A stretch of 64,000 nucleotides of DNA, from contig NZ_LMUS01000006.1 in assembly GCF_009765835.1 (NCBI RefSeq), forward strand, positions 700,248-764,247, read 5' to 3'. Under the pieces are notes generated by a model, which was not told where the DNA came from, ran no database searches, and was given only the letters and a program-made list of their open reading frames with translations. The DNA comes from Granulicella sp. L56. GTDB lineage: Bacteria > Acidobacteriota > Terriglobia > Terriglobales > Acidobacteriaceae. Below are positions 26,892 through 36,024 of this stretch, in pieces. A program made the translations under genes and the position numbers. The first letter of the stretch is position 1, and each line of letters opens with the position of its first letter.

Positions 26892-27965
26892 ATGACAGGA
26901 AAGAAGAAAATATCCGAAGCCGGCAAGCCGGTAACGCTGAAGATCCTTGCGGAATATCTGGATCTTTCTCCAGCGACCGTCTCCATCGTGCTGAATGATT
27001 CGCCGGTGGCAAAGTCGATCTCCGCCGCGACCAAGGAACGGGTGCACGCGGCGGCAAAGAAGTTTGAGTACCGCCCCAATCTGCACGCGCGCATGTTGCG
27101 CACGCGAGTGACTAACACCGTTGGCCTGATCGTGCCTGAAGTCAGCGAAGGATACTTCACGGGTGTCATGCTGGGCGTGGAGCAATATCTCTTGCAAGAA
27201 GGCTTTCTCTACTTCACGGTCAGCCATCTGGGACGGCCCGACCTGATCGAGGAGTATCCGCAACTGCTGATGAACCGGTCCGTCGACGGTTTTCTGATGG
27301 TGAACACCGAGCTGAAGCACAAGGTACCGCTGCCAGTGGTAGGCATCTCGTCGCACAGCAAGACGCCGGGGCTGACGAATGTCGTGCTCGATCACAATCG
27401 AGCCGCGAAGATGGCGCTACGCCACCTCTATGATCTGGGCCACCGCCGTATCGCATTCATGAAGGGGTCGAAGTACGTCAGCGATTCGGCGGCCCGCTGG
27501 GAGGCGATCGTCAGCATTGCGCAGGAGATTGGGATCACGGTTCGTCCGGAACTTTGCATTCATCTGGAGAAGAACTCGTGGTCGCCGGAGCTGGGCTATC
27601 CGCCGGTACGGGAGCTGTTGGCGCGTACACGCGACTTTACCGCCATCTTCTGCTTCAACGATACGGCGGCGATCGGCGCGATTCGCGCCATCGAAGATGT
27701 TGGGTTGAGCTGCCCGCGCGATATCTCGGTGATCGGCTTCGACGACATCATCGTTGCTGAGTACTACAACCCGAGGCTAACGACGATTCGGCAGCCGCTG
27801 CACAAGATGGGTTGGACAGCGGCGCAACTGCTGGTCAACCGGATTCAATCACCGGATGAGCCATATCCTGACGCGGTGTGGTTCGAGCCGGAGTTGGTGG
27901 TGCGAGAATCGACAGCGGGCATTCGCGAGGATCGCGCGGTGAAGGGGCAGAAAACAAAGCATTAG
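26892..27965 (+). CDS. LacI/GalR-family transcriptional regulator of the sugar-acid cluster
   Basis: 357 residues. After a short Lys-rich N-terminal extension comes the helix-turn-helix (VTLKILAEYLDLSPATVSIVLN, seen as LKILAEYLDLSPATVSIVLN). The hinge helix (RPNLHARML) follows, then the periplasmic-binding-protein-like effector domain with the closing motifs IGAIRAIEDVGL and ISVIGFDDI. It heads a + strand row of sugar-acid genes, so its effector is probably glucarate, galactarate or a dehydrated product, and its targets the genes downstream. The hinge residue pattern RMLRTRVT differs from the commonest LacI hinge. Confidence 0.88.
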   Translation: MTGKKKISEAGKPVTLKILAEYLDLSPATVSIVLNDSPVAKSISAATKERVHAAAKKFEYRPNLHARMLRTRVTNTVGLIVPEVSEGYFTGVMLGVEQYLLQEGFLYFTVSHLGRPDLIEEYPQLLMNRSVDGFLMVNTELKHKVPLPVVGISSHSKTPGLTNVVLDHNRAAKMALRHLYDLGHRRIAFMKGSKYVSDSAARWEAIVSIAQEIGITVRPELCIHLEKNSWSPELGYPPVRELLARTRDFTAIFCFNDTAAIGAIRAIEDVGLSCPRDISVIGFDDIIVAEYYNPRLTTIRQPLHKMGWTAAQLLVNRIQSPDEPYPDAVWFEPELVVRESTAGIREDRAVKGQKTKH

Positions 27966-28062
27966 GGTCTTCTGGACCTGCGCGAAACAGATAGGCGGGG
28001 AATATAGGGATGCTTCCCTTTCGGCTGTGCTCAGGCCAAGATGACGACGCGAGAACAGTGCA

Positions 28063-29262
28063 TTGCCAGAGATCACACCATTGACAACTGATGCGTCGAA
28101 GACACGGGCGAGCGCTTTCTACGCGCTGGGACCGGTGTTCTTCTATTTTTTTGTGGCGGGCATCGCGACCGTCATGCTGGGGCCGCTGCTACCGGCACTG
28201 ATTGGTCGATGGCATATTCAGGACGCGCAGGCCGGAACCTTGTTCACAACGACCTTTGCAGGCCAGCTCTGCGGAGCGTGGTTCGCAACGCGCAACCTGC
28301 GGGCGAGCATATTGTACGGCGCGTGCATGAGCGCGGCGGGATGCGCTTTTATGGGCTGGGCGGATTTCAACACGGCGCATGTCGCGCTGTTCTGCGTCGG
28401 GCTTGGTTTGGGAGCGGGACTTACCGCAGGGAATGTGATCTCGGGCATCGCGATACCGTCGGCGCGTACACGCCTGATTGCGCTGCTGAACATGACATGG
28501 GGAATGGGCGCGATCAGTTGTTCGCTGCTGGTGCGCGCCTGCGGGGCAGGGCGGGTGCGGCTCTTCTTCTGCGTGCTTGCAAGCTGCCTCGTGCTGGCCG
28601 CCGCATTCTCAATCGTTCTGCCACGCGATAAAAAGGCCGAGCCTGCTGTCACAGGAGACGAAGACGCAAAGACAAAGAGCCGGATGCCGATGCCGCTATG
28701 GCCGTTGCTGATGTTCTCTGCCGCGATGCTGTTGTTTGTAGGAATAGAGAACGCACTGGGAGGATGGTTGCCGAGCTATGGCGTGCGTACAAGTTCGGCG
28801 TTACTGGCTTCTTCGATTGCGCTCTATTTCTGGGTGGCAGAGATGACGGGGCGGCTGTTGCTGGCAGTGTTGACGGACCTTTTCGGTGAGGCTTCGCTGT
28901 ATCGAGGCAGCGTTGCGCTGCTCATCGTGTCAGAAGGCGTGCTAATTATGGCGAAGCATCTGAGCGCTGGCGGGGTGGTAGCGCTTACTATTTTCTGCGG
29001 TCTGGCCATCGCTCCGATCTATCCGCTGATACTCTCGTTCTTTCTGGCGCGGACAGGAAATCATCCGCGGCTCGGGCGAGTGTTTGCCGCTGCCTCGGTT
29101 GGAGGAGCAACTCTGCCTTGGTTGACCGGAGTGGTCTCGACCGAATTCCACGGGCTGCGCGCGGGGCTTGCAGTGCCTGCCGTCGGCACGGTGCTGCTGT
29201 TGCTGCTCGCTAGCGTCATTACAAGTACACCGATGTTCTCTGCGAGAGCGACCGAAAGGTGA
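28063..29262 (+). CDS. MFS transporter, first of two in the cluster
   Basis: 399 residues with about twelve membrane helices. The fold resembles the FucP/sugar-MFS group more than the GudP type: an N-terminal helix with GPLLPALIGRWHIQDAQAG, a mid-protein loop with charged residues (PRDKKAEPAVTGDEDAKTKS), and the late WLPSYGVRTS segment. TTG at 28063 or TTG at 28081 could be the start; neither has a strong ribosome site. Context suggests uptake of a uronic or aldaric acid, or of an oligosaccharide-derived sugar. It lies between the regulator and kdgD. Confidence 0.8.
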   Translation: MPEITPLTTDASKTRASAFYALGPVFFYFFVAGIATVMLGPLLPALIGRWHIQDAQAGTLFTTTFAGQLCGAWFATRNLRASILYGACMSAAGCAFMGWADFNTAHVALFCVGLGLGAGLTAGNVISGIAIPSARTRLIALLNMTWGMGAISCSLLVRACGAGRVRLFFCVLASCLVLAAAFSIVLPRDKKAEPAVTGDEDAKTKSRMPMPLWPLLMFSAAMLLFVGIENALGGWLPSYGVRTSSALLASSIALYFWVAEMTGRLLLAVLTDLFGEASLYRGSVALLIVSEGVLIMAKHLSAGGVVALTIFCGLAIAPIYPLILSFFLARTGNHPRLGRVFAAASVGGATLPWLTGVVSTEFHGLRAGLAVPAVGTVLLLLLASVITSTPMFSARATER

Positions 29263-29294
29263 ATCGCGTATTCGGCAGTGAAACCGCAGATTGC

Positions 29295-29324
29295 TTGTTT
29301 CCTGTTCGCTCACTTCTTTATAGT
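29295..29324 (+). promoter_or_regulatory. Candidate promoter before kdgD
   Basis: TTGTTT (29295-29300) and TATAGT (29319-29324) are spaced by 18 bases, about 40 bases before the kdgD ATG. This would allow kdgD-MFS-gudD-garD to be transcribed apart from the regulator and first transporter. Confidence 0.4.
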
Positions 29325-29327
29325 TTT

Positions 29328-29344
29328 GCGTAGACGCGTTACGC
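29328..29344. promoter_or_regulatory. Candidate operator overlapping the kdgD transcription start
   Basis: GCGTA (29328-29332) and TACGC (29340-29344) form an inverted repeat around GACGCGT, starting four bases after the -10 element. The location is where a LacI-type repressor would block initiation. Assignment to the regulator at 26892 is inference. Confidence 0.35.
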
Positions 29345-29365
29345 GATCCGCATTGAAGGAAATCT

Positions 29366-30280
29366 ATGACCCCGATGTCCCCGGAAGAACTTGCAAAGAA
29401 AACAGGAGCGGGTCTACTCTCGTTTCCGGTCACCCATTTCACCGATGCCTACGCCTTTGACGAGGCTCCCTATCGCGAGCATCTTGACTGGCTCTTACAG
29501 TACAAGCCGGCTGGCCTGTTCGCAGCGGGAGGCACGGGCGAGTTTTTTTCGCTCAACCTGCAGGAGTTCTCGGCTGTCGTTGCGGCCGCCGTGCAACAGA
29601 CCAACCATCGCGTGCCGGTAATAGCGGGTTGCGGTTATGGCACTGCAATCGCAAAGCAGTTCGCGCAGGCGGCGGAGAGTGCAGGCGCGGATGGCATCCT
29701 GCTTCTGCCACCGTATCTGGTCAACGCAGAGCCTGCCGGAATCATGGCGCACGTCGAAGCAGTATGCGCTGCCACCAGCCTTGGCGTGATCTTCTACAAC
29801 CGCGACAACGCCATCATCAACGATGTGACGCTGGAGCGCCTGTGCGAGCGCTGCCCCAACCTTGTCGGCTTCAAGGATGGATATGGTGACATCGAACTCA
29901 TGACGCGAATCTATGCGCGCATGGGCGACCGGCTAACCTACATCGGCGGGTTGCCAACGGCGGAGACCTTTGCCCTGCCCTATCTGGAAATGGGCGTCAC
30001 TACCTACTCGTCGGCGATCTTCAACTTCCTTCCGCAGTTCGCGCAGGACTTCTACGCTGCGGTTCGCAGGCGCGATCATGCGGAGGTTTTCAGGCAGTTG
30101 CGTGATTTCGTTCTGCCTTACATCGACATCCGTAATAGACACAAAGGCTATGCCGTGTCGATCGTCAAAGCCGGAATGCGTTCCATTGGCAGGCCTGCAG
30201 GACCGGTGCGCACACCGCTTACCGATCTCGACCAAAATGAGCTGGACGCTTTGACCAGCCTGATCGCTGGCCGTTCCTAA
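29366..30280 (+). CDS. kdgD: 5-dehydro-4-deoxyglucarate dehydratase
   Basis: Class I aldolase-fold enzyme that dehydrates and decarboxylates 5-keto-4-deoxy-D-glucarate to 2-oxoglutarate semialdehyde. At 304 residues it has family length. The Schiff-base lysine is in [13 protein letters not shown], and the phosphate-free substrate loop [11 protein letters not shown] is near residue 53. The tyrosine of VIFYNRDNA completes the active site. Ribosome site GAAGGAA precedes ATG. It lies directly before an MFS gene (13 bases) and upstream of gudD and garD, which make its substrate. Confidence 0.93.
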   Translation: MTPMSPEELAKKTGAGLLSFPVTHFTDAYAFDEAPYREHLDWLLQYKPAGLFAAGGTGEFFSLNLQEFSAVVAAAVQQTNHRVPVIAGCGYGTAIAKQFAQAAESAGADGILLLPPYLVNAEPAGIMAHVEAVCAATSLGVIFYNRDNAIINDVTLERLCERCPNLVGFKDGYGDIELMTRIYARMGDRLTYIGGLPTAETFALPYLEMGVTTYSSAIFNFLPQFAQDFYAAVRRRDHAEVFRQLRDFVLPYIDIRNRHKGYAVSIVKAGMRSIGRPAGPVRTPLTDLDQNELDALTSLIAGRS

Positions 30281-30293
30281 GCTGACTGGAAGA

Positions 30294-31628
30294 TTGATGA
30301 GCGCCGGCAAACAGACCCACATACGCTATCTGATCGTGTCGATGCTCTTCATCGCCAGCTGCTTCAGCTATGGCGATCGGGTTGCTCTCTCCATCGCCGG
30401 CACTGCGATGGAGAGAGAGTTGGCGCTGGACCCGGTGAAGCTCGGCTTTCTGCTGTCAGGCTTCAGTTGGGCATACGTGCTTGGCCAATTGCCCTCCGGT
30501 GGTCTGCTGGATCGCTTCGGCTCGAAGCGCGTTTATGGCATCAGTATTATTTGCTGGACGACCTGCGCCTTCCTCGTCGGATTCACAGGATATCTCGCTG
30601 CGGCGTGGGTCTTCAGCGCGATCTTCATTCTGCGGCTGCTGTCGGGCCTGGCGCAGTCCCCAGTCTTTCCCGGCAACGGGCGTATCGTCGCCGCATGGTT
30701 TCCGACGGCAGAGCGTGGAGGCGCCTCCGCGATCTTCAATGCGTCGCAGTATTTTGCGCTGGTTGCGTTCGCTCCACTCTTCGGATGGCTCACGCACTCG
30801 TATGGATGGAGAAGCTGCTTCTGGTTTATGGGTGTGTTCGGCTTCGTGCTGGCCTTCGCCTGGTGGAAGATGGTCTACAACGTGAAAGACCATCCATTGA
30901 TCTCGCAGTCGGAGATCGAGTGCATCGAGCGAGGCGGCGGCTTGGTCAACGTCGACCGCGTGGCCGGAGGAAGACCGACCGCCCATGCCCTTACCTGGGC
31001 CGGAGTCAGGCAGTTGCTGAGCCAGCGAATGCTGGTGGGGATCTACCTGGGACAGTTCTGCATCACAACATTAACTTATTTTTTCATCACATGGTTTCCC
31101 GTCTATCTCGTACAGGCACGGCACATGTCCATCCTTCGCGGAGGATTCGCGGCAGCCTTGCCAGCACTATGTGGTTCTATAGGAGGCGTGCTTGGTGGAC
31201 TGTGCTCGGATGCGCTTCTCCGTCGAGGCAGGTCGCTCACATTTGCGCGGAAGGCGCCGATCATCGCAGGCATGTTGCTCTCGGTCACAATGATCGCGTG
31301 CAACTATACGAACGTGCAGGCTCTGGTGATGTTCCTGATGTCACTCGCTTTTTTCGGCAAAGGCTTCGGCGCGCTGGGCTGGACGGTGATCGCAGATACG
31401 TCGCCGAAAGAGTTAATCGGCCTGAACGGCGGCCTCTTCAATCTCTTCGGCAATACGGCCGGCATCACCACGCCGATTGTGATTGGATATCTGGTGAAGA
31501 GGACGGGCTCGTTCAACGATGCGCTGATCTTCGTCGGCATCGCCGCGCTGCTGGCTATCTTCAGCTACGTTGTGATTGTCGGCGAGATCAAGCGGCTTGA
31601 GCTGCAACCGCAAACGTCGTCAAGGTAA
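30294..31628 (+). CDS. MFS transporter, glucarate/galactarate GudP-like
   Basis: 444 residues with twelve predicted helices of the anion:cation symporter family. Signatures are the opening [25 protein letters not shown] (here by its core [11 protein letters not shown]), [30 protein letters not shown] (core [19 protein letters not shown]) and the [14 protein letters not shown] [16 protein letters not shown]. These are close to GudP/GarP/ExuT permeases that import hexarates or hexuronates with protons. Start could be the ATG at 30294 or 30297. It lies 13 bases after kdgD and 20 bases before gudD, so is surely in the same operon. Confidence 0.9.
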   Translation: MMSAGKQTHIRYLIVSMLFIASCFSYGDRVALSIAGTAMERELALDPVKLGFLLSGFSWAYVLGQLPSGGLLDRFGSKRVYGISIICWTTCAFLVGFTGYLAAAWVFSAIFILRLLSGLAQSPVFPGNGRIVAAWFPTAERGGASAIFNASQYFALVAFAPLFGWLTHSYGWRSCFWFMGVFGFVLAFAWWKMVYNVKDHPLISQSEIECIERGGGLVNVDRVAGGRPTAHALTWAGVRQLLSQRMLVGIYLGQFCITTLTYFFITWFPVYLVQARHMSILRGGFAAALPALCGSIGGVLGGLCSDALLRRGRSLTFARKAPIIAGMLLSVTMIACNYTNVQALVMFLMSLAFFGKGFGALGWTVIADTSPKELIGLNGGLFNLFGNTAGITTPIVIGYLVKRTGSFNDALIFVGIAALLAIFSYVVIVGEIKRLELQPQTSSR

Positions 31629-31648
31629 GAAAGATTCGGAGGAGACCG

Positions 31649-33004
31649 GTGAACTCGGTAGAGACAAAGATTCCGCGCGGACAGACGCCCGTCATCACCA
31701 GTATGCGCGTGATTCCCGTGGCCGGACATGACGGCATGTTGCTGAACCTGAGCGGCGCGCATGCACCATTCTTCACGCGCAATGTCGTTATCCTGATGGA
31801 CAATGCGGGCAACACCGGCATAGGCGAGGTTCCGGGCGGAGAGAAGATTCGCCGTGTACTCGAAGAGTCACAAGCGCTGGTAGTGGGACACCCTCTGGCT
31901 GCTTATAACGCAATCCTCAATGCTGTACGTGTGGGCTTCGCCGATTGCGACAGCGAGGGCCGCGGGCTGCAGACCTTCGACCTGCGCACGACCGTCCATG
32001 CAGTGACCGCGATTGAATCGGCTCTGCTCGATCTGCTCGGCCAGTTCATCGAGCAGCCGGTCGCAGCCCTTCTCGGAGAAGGTCAGCAGCGTTCGAGCGT
32101 CGAGGTTCTGGGCTACCTATTCTTTATTGGCGATAGGAAGAAGACGGCCCTTCCCTATCGCAGCGAGCCGAATGCAGACGATGCGTGGCTCCAACTGCGG
32201 CATGAGGAAGCGTTGACCACCGATGCCGTGCTGCGGCTGGCGGAGGCCGCTCATGCGCGTTACGGATTCAATGACTACAAGCTGAAGGGAGGAGTGCTGA
32301 CGGGCGCACAGGAGATGGAGACCGTTACCGCGCTTGCAGAGCGCTTTCCCGATGCGCGCATCACACTCGACCCGAATGGAGCGTGGTCGCTCGATGAGGC
32401 TATCCGTCTCTGCCAGGGCAAGCGGCATGTGCTGGCATACGCCGAAGACCCATGTGGCGCGGAACAAGGATTCTCTGGCCGCGAGATTATGGCTGAGTTC
32501 AGGCGCGCCACCGGCCTGCCAACAGCAACCAACATGATTGCGACCGACTGGCGCGAGTTGAAGCACGCAATTCAACTCAACGCAATCGACATCCCGCTGG
32601 CCGATCCACACTTCTGGACGATGCAGGGCTCGGTGCGCGTGGCGCAGCTTTGCCGCGAGTGGGGGCTCACCTGGGGATCGCACTCCAACAATCATTTCGA
32701 TATCTCATTGGCGATGTTCACGCACGTAGCCGCGGCTGCACCGGGCAAGATCACCGCGATTGATACGCATTGGATCTGGCAGGATGGGCAGCGCCTCACC
32801 AAAGAGCCGCTCAAAATCGTCGGCGGCAGAATTACCGTGCCGGACCGTCCAGGGCTTGGCGTCGAGATCGACATGGAGCAGATCGAGCGCGCCCATGCGC
32901 TCTACAATACGATGGAGCTTGGAGCACGGGACGATGCGAAGGCAATGCAGTTCCTTGTTCCGAACTGGAGATTTAACCCAAAGCGACCCTGCCTGGTCTC
33001 GTAG
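31649..33004 (+). CDS. gudD: Glucarate dehydratase
   Basis: Enolase-superfamily enzyme that removes water from D-glucarate (and L-idarate) to give 5-keto-4-deoxyglucarate. The 451-residue length matches. The KxK pair is YKLKGG near residue 210. The metal ligands are Asp in ITLDPNGAW, Glu in YAEDPCG and Asn in [10 protein letters not shown]. The His-Asp dyad is in [17 protein letters not shown] start with GGAGGAG upstream. It lies between the GudP-like permease and garD, and both dehydratases yield the substrate of KdgD. Confidence 0.94.
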   Translation: MNSVETKIPRGQTPVITSMRVIPVAGHDGMLLNLSGAHAPFFTRNVVILMDNAGNTGIGEVPGGEKIRRVLEESQALVVGHPLAAYNAILNAVRVGFADCDSEGRGLQTFDLRTTVHAVTAIESALLDLLGQFIEQPVAALLGEGQQRSSVEVLGYLFFIGDRKKTALPYRSEPNADDAWLQLRHEEALTTDAVLRLAEAAHARYGFNDYKLKGGVLTGAQEMETVTALAERFPDARITLDPNGAWSLDEAIRLCQGKRHVLAYAEDPCGAEQGFSGREIMAEFRRATGLPTATNMIATDWRELKHAIQLNAIDIPLADPHFWTMQGSVRVAQLCREWGLTWGSHSNNHFDISLAMFTHVAAAAPGKITAIDTHWIWQDGQRLTKEPLKIVGGRITVPDRPGLGVEIDMEQIERAHALYNTMELGARDDAKAMQFLVPNWRFNPKRPCLVS

Positions 33005-33031
33005 ATTTTTAGCAACAATAGAAGGAACAGC

Positions 33032-34585
33032 ATGCCCAGCGGAAATAAATTGCGTCCCCTCTTCGTGCAGGTGCACCCACAGGACACGGTAGCCATCATC
33101 GTAAACGAAGGCGGCCTGCCCGCAGGCACCGAGTTCGATTCGGGACTGAAGCTGATCGAGGATGTTCCCGAAGCGCACAAGGTAGCACTAGTTGAGATCG
33201 CAGTCGGAGCGCCCATACTGCGGTACGGATCGGTGATTGGATACGCAGAGCATCCCATCGCAAAGGGTAGCTGGGTGCATGAGGAGCGAATGCGCCTGCC
33301 GATTGCTCCCTCGCTGGACAACCTTCCGCTTGCGACCGCTGTGCCTGCGCCGATGCCTCCGCTCGATGGCTATACCTTCGATGGCTTCCTCAACGACGAC
33401 GGATCCGTAGGCACAAAGAACATTCTCGGCATCACAACGACGGTTCAATGCGTCGCTGCCACCGTCGACTTTGCCGTAGAGCGCATCAAGGCTGAGATTT
33501 TGCCGCGCTATCCCAACGTCGACGATGTCATCGCGCTTACCCATAACTATGGCTGCGGCGTTGCCATCGATGCACCGGGAACCGAGATTCCGATCCGCAC
33601 GCTGCGCAACCTCAGCCTCAACCCAAACCTGGGTGGCGCGCCGATGGTGGTGAGCCTGGGCTGCGAGAAGCTGCAGCCGGTGCGGTTGCTCCCTTCGAAT
33701 ACACTGCCCATTCTCGCGACGGAGGCCTATGTCGTTCGCATGCAGGATGAACAACACCACAGCTTCGGCGATATGGTGACCGCCATCATGGAGCTGGCGG
33801 AGAAGCGGCTCGCGGAGCTTAATCGAAGGACGCGAGTCACACGCCCTGCATCGGACCTCGTCGTCGGCCTGCAGTGCGGCGGCAGCGATGCCTTTTCCGG
33901 TGTCACCGCAAACCCCGCTGTTGGCTACGCATCCGACCTGCTGGTTCGCGCTGGAGCCACTGTGATGTTCTCCGAAGTCACCGAGGTTCGCGATGCCATC
34001 CACCTGCTGACCGCGCGTGCGGCAGACGAGCAAGTAGCCCGCGATCTCATCCGCGAGATGGCATGGTATGACGCCTATTTGGATCGTGGAGGAGTAGACC
34101 GCAGCGCCAACCCAACTCCAGGAAATAAGAAGGGAGGCTTGACCAACATCGTCGAGAAGGCGCTGGGCTCAACAGCGAAGGCGGGCACCAGCGCCATTGC
34201 AGGGGTCTTCGGTCCGGGCGAGCGAGTTACGAAAAAAGGATTGATCTTTGCCGCCACTCCGGCCAGCGACTTCATTTGCGGAACCCTGCAACTGGCAGCC
34301 TCGATGAACATGCATATCTTCACCACTGGACGCGGCACGCCTTATGGCCTGGCGATGGTTCCAGTGATTAAAGTGGCGTCACGTTCCGCACTAGCAGAGC
34401 GATGGTCCGATCTCATCGACCTCGACGCAGGCAGCATCGCAACCGGCGATGCCACCATCGAGCAGGTCGGCACACAACTTTTTCAACTGATTCTTGACGT
34501 AGCCAGCGGGCGCAAGCAGACATGGACAGATCACTGGGGGCTGCACAATGATCTCGCACTCTTCAATCCTGCACCCGTTACCTAG
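33032..34585 (+). CDS. garD: Galactarate dehydratase (UxaA/GarD family)
   Basis: 517 residues in two parts. An N-terminal SAF-type domain (about 1-95, with [16 protein letters not shown]) is followed by the catalytic UxaA domain from about 110 ([42 protein letters not shown]). These iron-dependent enzymes dehydrate galactarate or altronate; UxaA itself is a close paralogue. Because kdgD and gudD lie upstream and no altronate or hexuronate genes are present, galactarate is the best reading. Last gene of the + strand operon; a terminator overlaps its stop codon. Confidence 0.88.
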   Translation: MPSGNKLRPLFVQVHPQDTVAIIVNEGGLPAGTEFDSGLKLIEDVPEAHKVALVEIAVGAPILRYGSVIGYAEHPIAKGSWVHEERMRLPIAPSLDNLPLATAVPAPMPPLDGYTFDGFLNDDGSVGTKNILGITTTVQCVAATVDFAVERIKAEILPRYPNVDDVIALTHNYGCGVAIDAPGTEIPIRTLRNLSLNPNLGGAPMVVSLGCEKLQPVRLLPSNTLPILATEAYVVRMQDEQHHSFGDMVTAIMELAEKRLAELNRRTRVTRPASDLVVGLQCGGSDAFSGVTANPAVGYASDLLVRAGATVMFSEVTEVRDAIHLLTARAADEQVARDLIREMAWYDAYLDRGGVDRSANPTPGNKKGGLTNIVEKALGSTAKAGTSAIAGVFGPGERVTKKGLIFAATPASDFICGTLQLAASMNMHIFTTGRGTPYGLAMVPVIKVASRSALAERWSDLIDLDAGSIATGDATIEQVGTQLFQLILDVASGRKQTWTDHWGLHNDLALFNPAPVT

Positions 34586-34620
34586 CGCCTGAGTCGAATT
34601 TCAGTCGCTATATTTTTTTG
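34584..34620 (+). terminator. Terminator of the glucarate/galactarate operon
   Basis: AGCG-C-CTGA (34584-34592) pairs with TCAG-T-CGCT (34601-34609) with one mismatch, then ATATTTTTTTG. It overlaps the garD stop and the 3' end of the convergent Dabb gene. Confidence 0.7.
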
Positions 34621-34915
34621 TTGAGGAAGCAGCGTCGAAGTCCAGCTCCAGCGGCTCGATCAGCGGCATCAGCCACTCGCCGAGGGCTTGATGGACGGGA
34701 TGCGGGAAGTAGGCGTCCAGTGCGGCCCTGTCGACAAACTTCATCACGCCGCCAAAGGTGTAATCCTGTCCGCGCGGCGAAACATTGGTGCCGACATGCG
34801 TCTCAAGCAGTCCGGGAATCTTGCCCTGCAAGGCGAGAATTTCTTTCTTGACGTGCTTCTTCTGCTCTTCGGTGATTCCTTCTACCCATCGAAATAAGAA
34901 TGCGTGAATATACAT
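34601..34915 (-). CDS. Dabb (stress-responsive A/B barrel) domain protein
   Basis: 104 residues forming one dimeric ferredoxin-like barrel domain. Diagnostic pieces are the opening beta strand MYIHAFLFRWVEG, the helix EEQKKHVKKEILALQGKIPG, and FVDRAALDAYFPHPVHQAL, where the histidine pair near the end is conserved. Members have stress or polyketide-cyclase-like roles, with function rarely known. Start 34915 is chosen as the domain begins there and GGGGA lies about ten bases upstream; the open frame continues to 35008. Convergent with garD, sharing a terminator region. Confidence 0.82.
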   Translation of the reverse strand: MYIHAFLFRWVEGITEEQKKHVKKEILALQGKIPGLLETHVGTNVSPRGQDYTFGGVMKFVDRAALDAYFPHPVHQALGEWLMPLIEPLELDFDAASSTKKYSD

Positions 34916-35181
34916 GCGGTTGAAATCCCCAATGTTCTCAGCGCGTGGGGGCGCTGCGGTTGAATATTTGCTTGCCTTGCCTTCAAAATTATCATCTCGC
35001 ATTGCCACACGGCGCGAAAGGGATTGTCCTTATTTGCTTGCTTATTTATCCCTTTTTTATCAATAGGCAACCGAAAGACACTTCAATGCACCCTATTAAA
35101 TGCGACCTGTAAGGTGTGGATCGCGAACGGAACATTCTTATTTACGAATGGCTTTTCGAATCCCTGTTCAGGAGCTCAATC

Positions 35182-35859
35182 ATGAGAACAAGTTGTCAGG
35201 TAATCAGCAGGTTCATGCACGGCATTCCTGTGCTTGTCGCAGGTGCGGCGCTTCTCAGCGTTCCTTCCGCAATCGCGCAGATGCCTCCTGGAGGAGGGGG
35301 AGGAGGAGCGCAACAGACATCTCCGACCCAGCAGACTACACCTGGCACACAACCGGGAGCGTCGCCCATGGATCAGGCTGCCAGCAGCAACCAGGACCCG
35401 AATGGACCCGCAGTCATGATGGACAAAGCATTTGTTCGACAGGCATTGCAAGGCGGGATGGCTGAAGTTCAACTTGGGCAACTCGCCCTGCAAAAGAGCA
35501 GCAACCCTGATGTAAAACAGTTTGCTCAGAAGATGGTCGACGACCATACCAAGCTTGGCGATGCCATGAAGCAGGTAGCGCAACAGATGAGCGTCAAACC
35601 GCCTGACTCGCTATCGGGCAAAGATAAATCGACGGTAGCTAAACTCGGCGCGCTAAACGGCGACGAGTTTGATAAGGCCTACATCAAAGACATGGTGAAA
35701 GACCATAAACAAGATGAGAAAGAGTTCAAGCAGGAGGCGCAGAATACCTCCAATCCTGCGCTGAAAGACCTTGTTTCAAAGGGTGGGGAGATCATCGATC
35801 AACACCTGCAGATGATCGAGCAGATCGCTCAGAAGAATAATGTGGTTGCTTCAAAATAA
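35182..35859 (+). CDS. Secreted DUF4142 protein
   Basis: 225 residues. Signal peptide 1-33 (PVLVAGAALLSVPSAIAQ) is followed by a low-complexity Gly/Gln/Thr/Pro linker to about residue 70. The DUF4142 four-helix bundle then begins at AFVRQALQGGMAEVQLGQLA and contains the SSNPDVKQFAQKMVDDHTKLG repeat, quoted as NPDVKQFAQKMVDDHTKLG, with histidines typical of ferritin-like bundles. The family is common in outer-compartment stress proteins and no activity is known. ATG at 35182 is chosen because CAGGAG precedes it by seven bases. Monocistronic with a strong terminator. Confidence 0.85.
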   Translation: MRTSCQVISRFMHGIPVLVAGAALLSVPSAIAQMPPGGGGGGAQQTSPTQQTTPGTQPGASPMDQAASSNQDPNGPAVMMDKAFVRQALQGGMAEVQLGQLALQKSSNPDVKQFAQKMVDDHTKLGDAMKQVAQQMSVKPPDSLSGKDKSTVAKLGALNGDEFDKAYIKDMVKDHKQDEKEFKQEAQNTSNPALKDLVSKGGEIIDQHLQMIEQIAQKNNVVASK

Positions 35860-35891
35860 AGCAAGCTGAAATTTCTCGTAGATAAATCTGC

Positions 35892-35921
35892 AAAAAGGGC
35901 GCTCATCCAAGCGCCCTTTTT
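35892..35921 (+). terminator. Intrinsic terminator after the DUF4142 gene
   Basis: AAAAAGGGCGCT (35892-35903) pairs perfectly with AGCGCCCTTTTT (35910-35921) around a six-base loop. The A/T ends give a U-tract on both strands. Confidence 0.85.
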
Positions 35922-36024
35922 GCTGTCTGCCGAAGCGCGGCGAATTGCGATTAGTATAGGTGCGTCAGCAATTCACGCAAAGTTGGCGCCCTTCCCTGCG
36001 CGCAGCTATTCCTCCGGAGAAATC

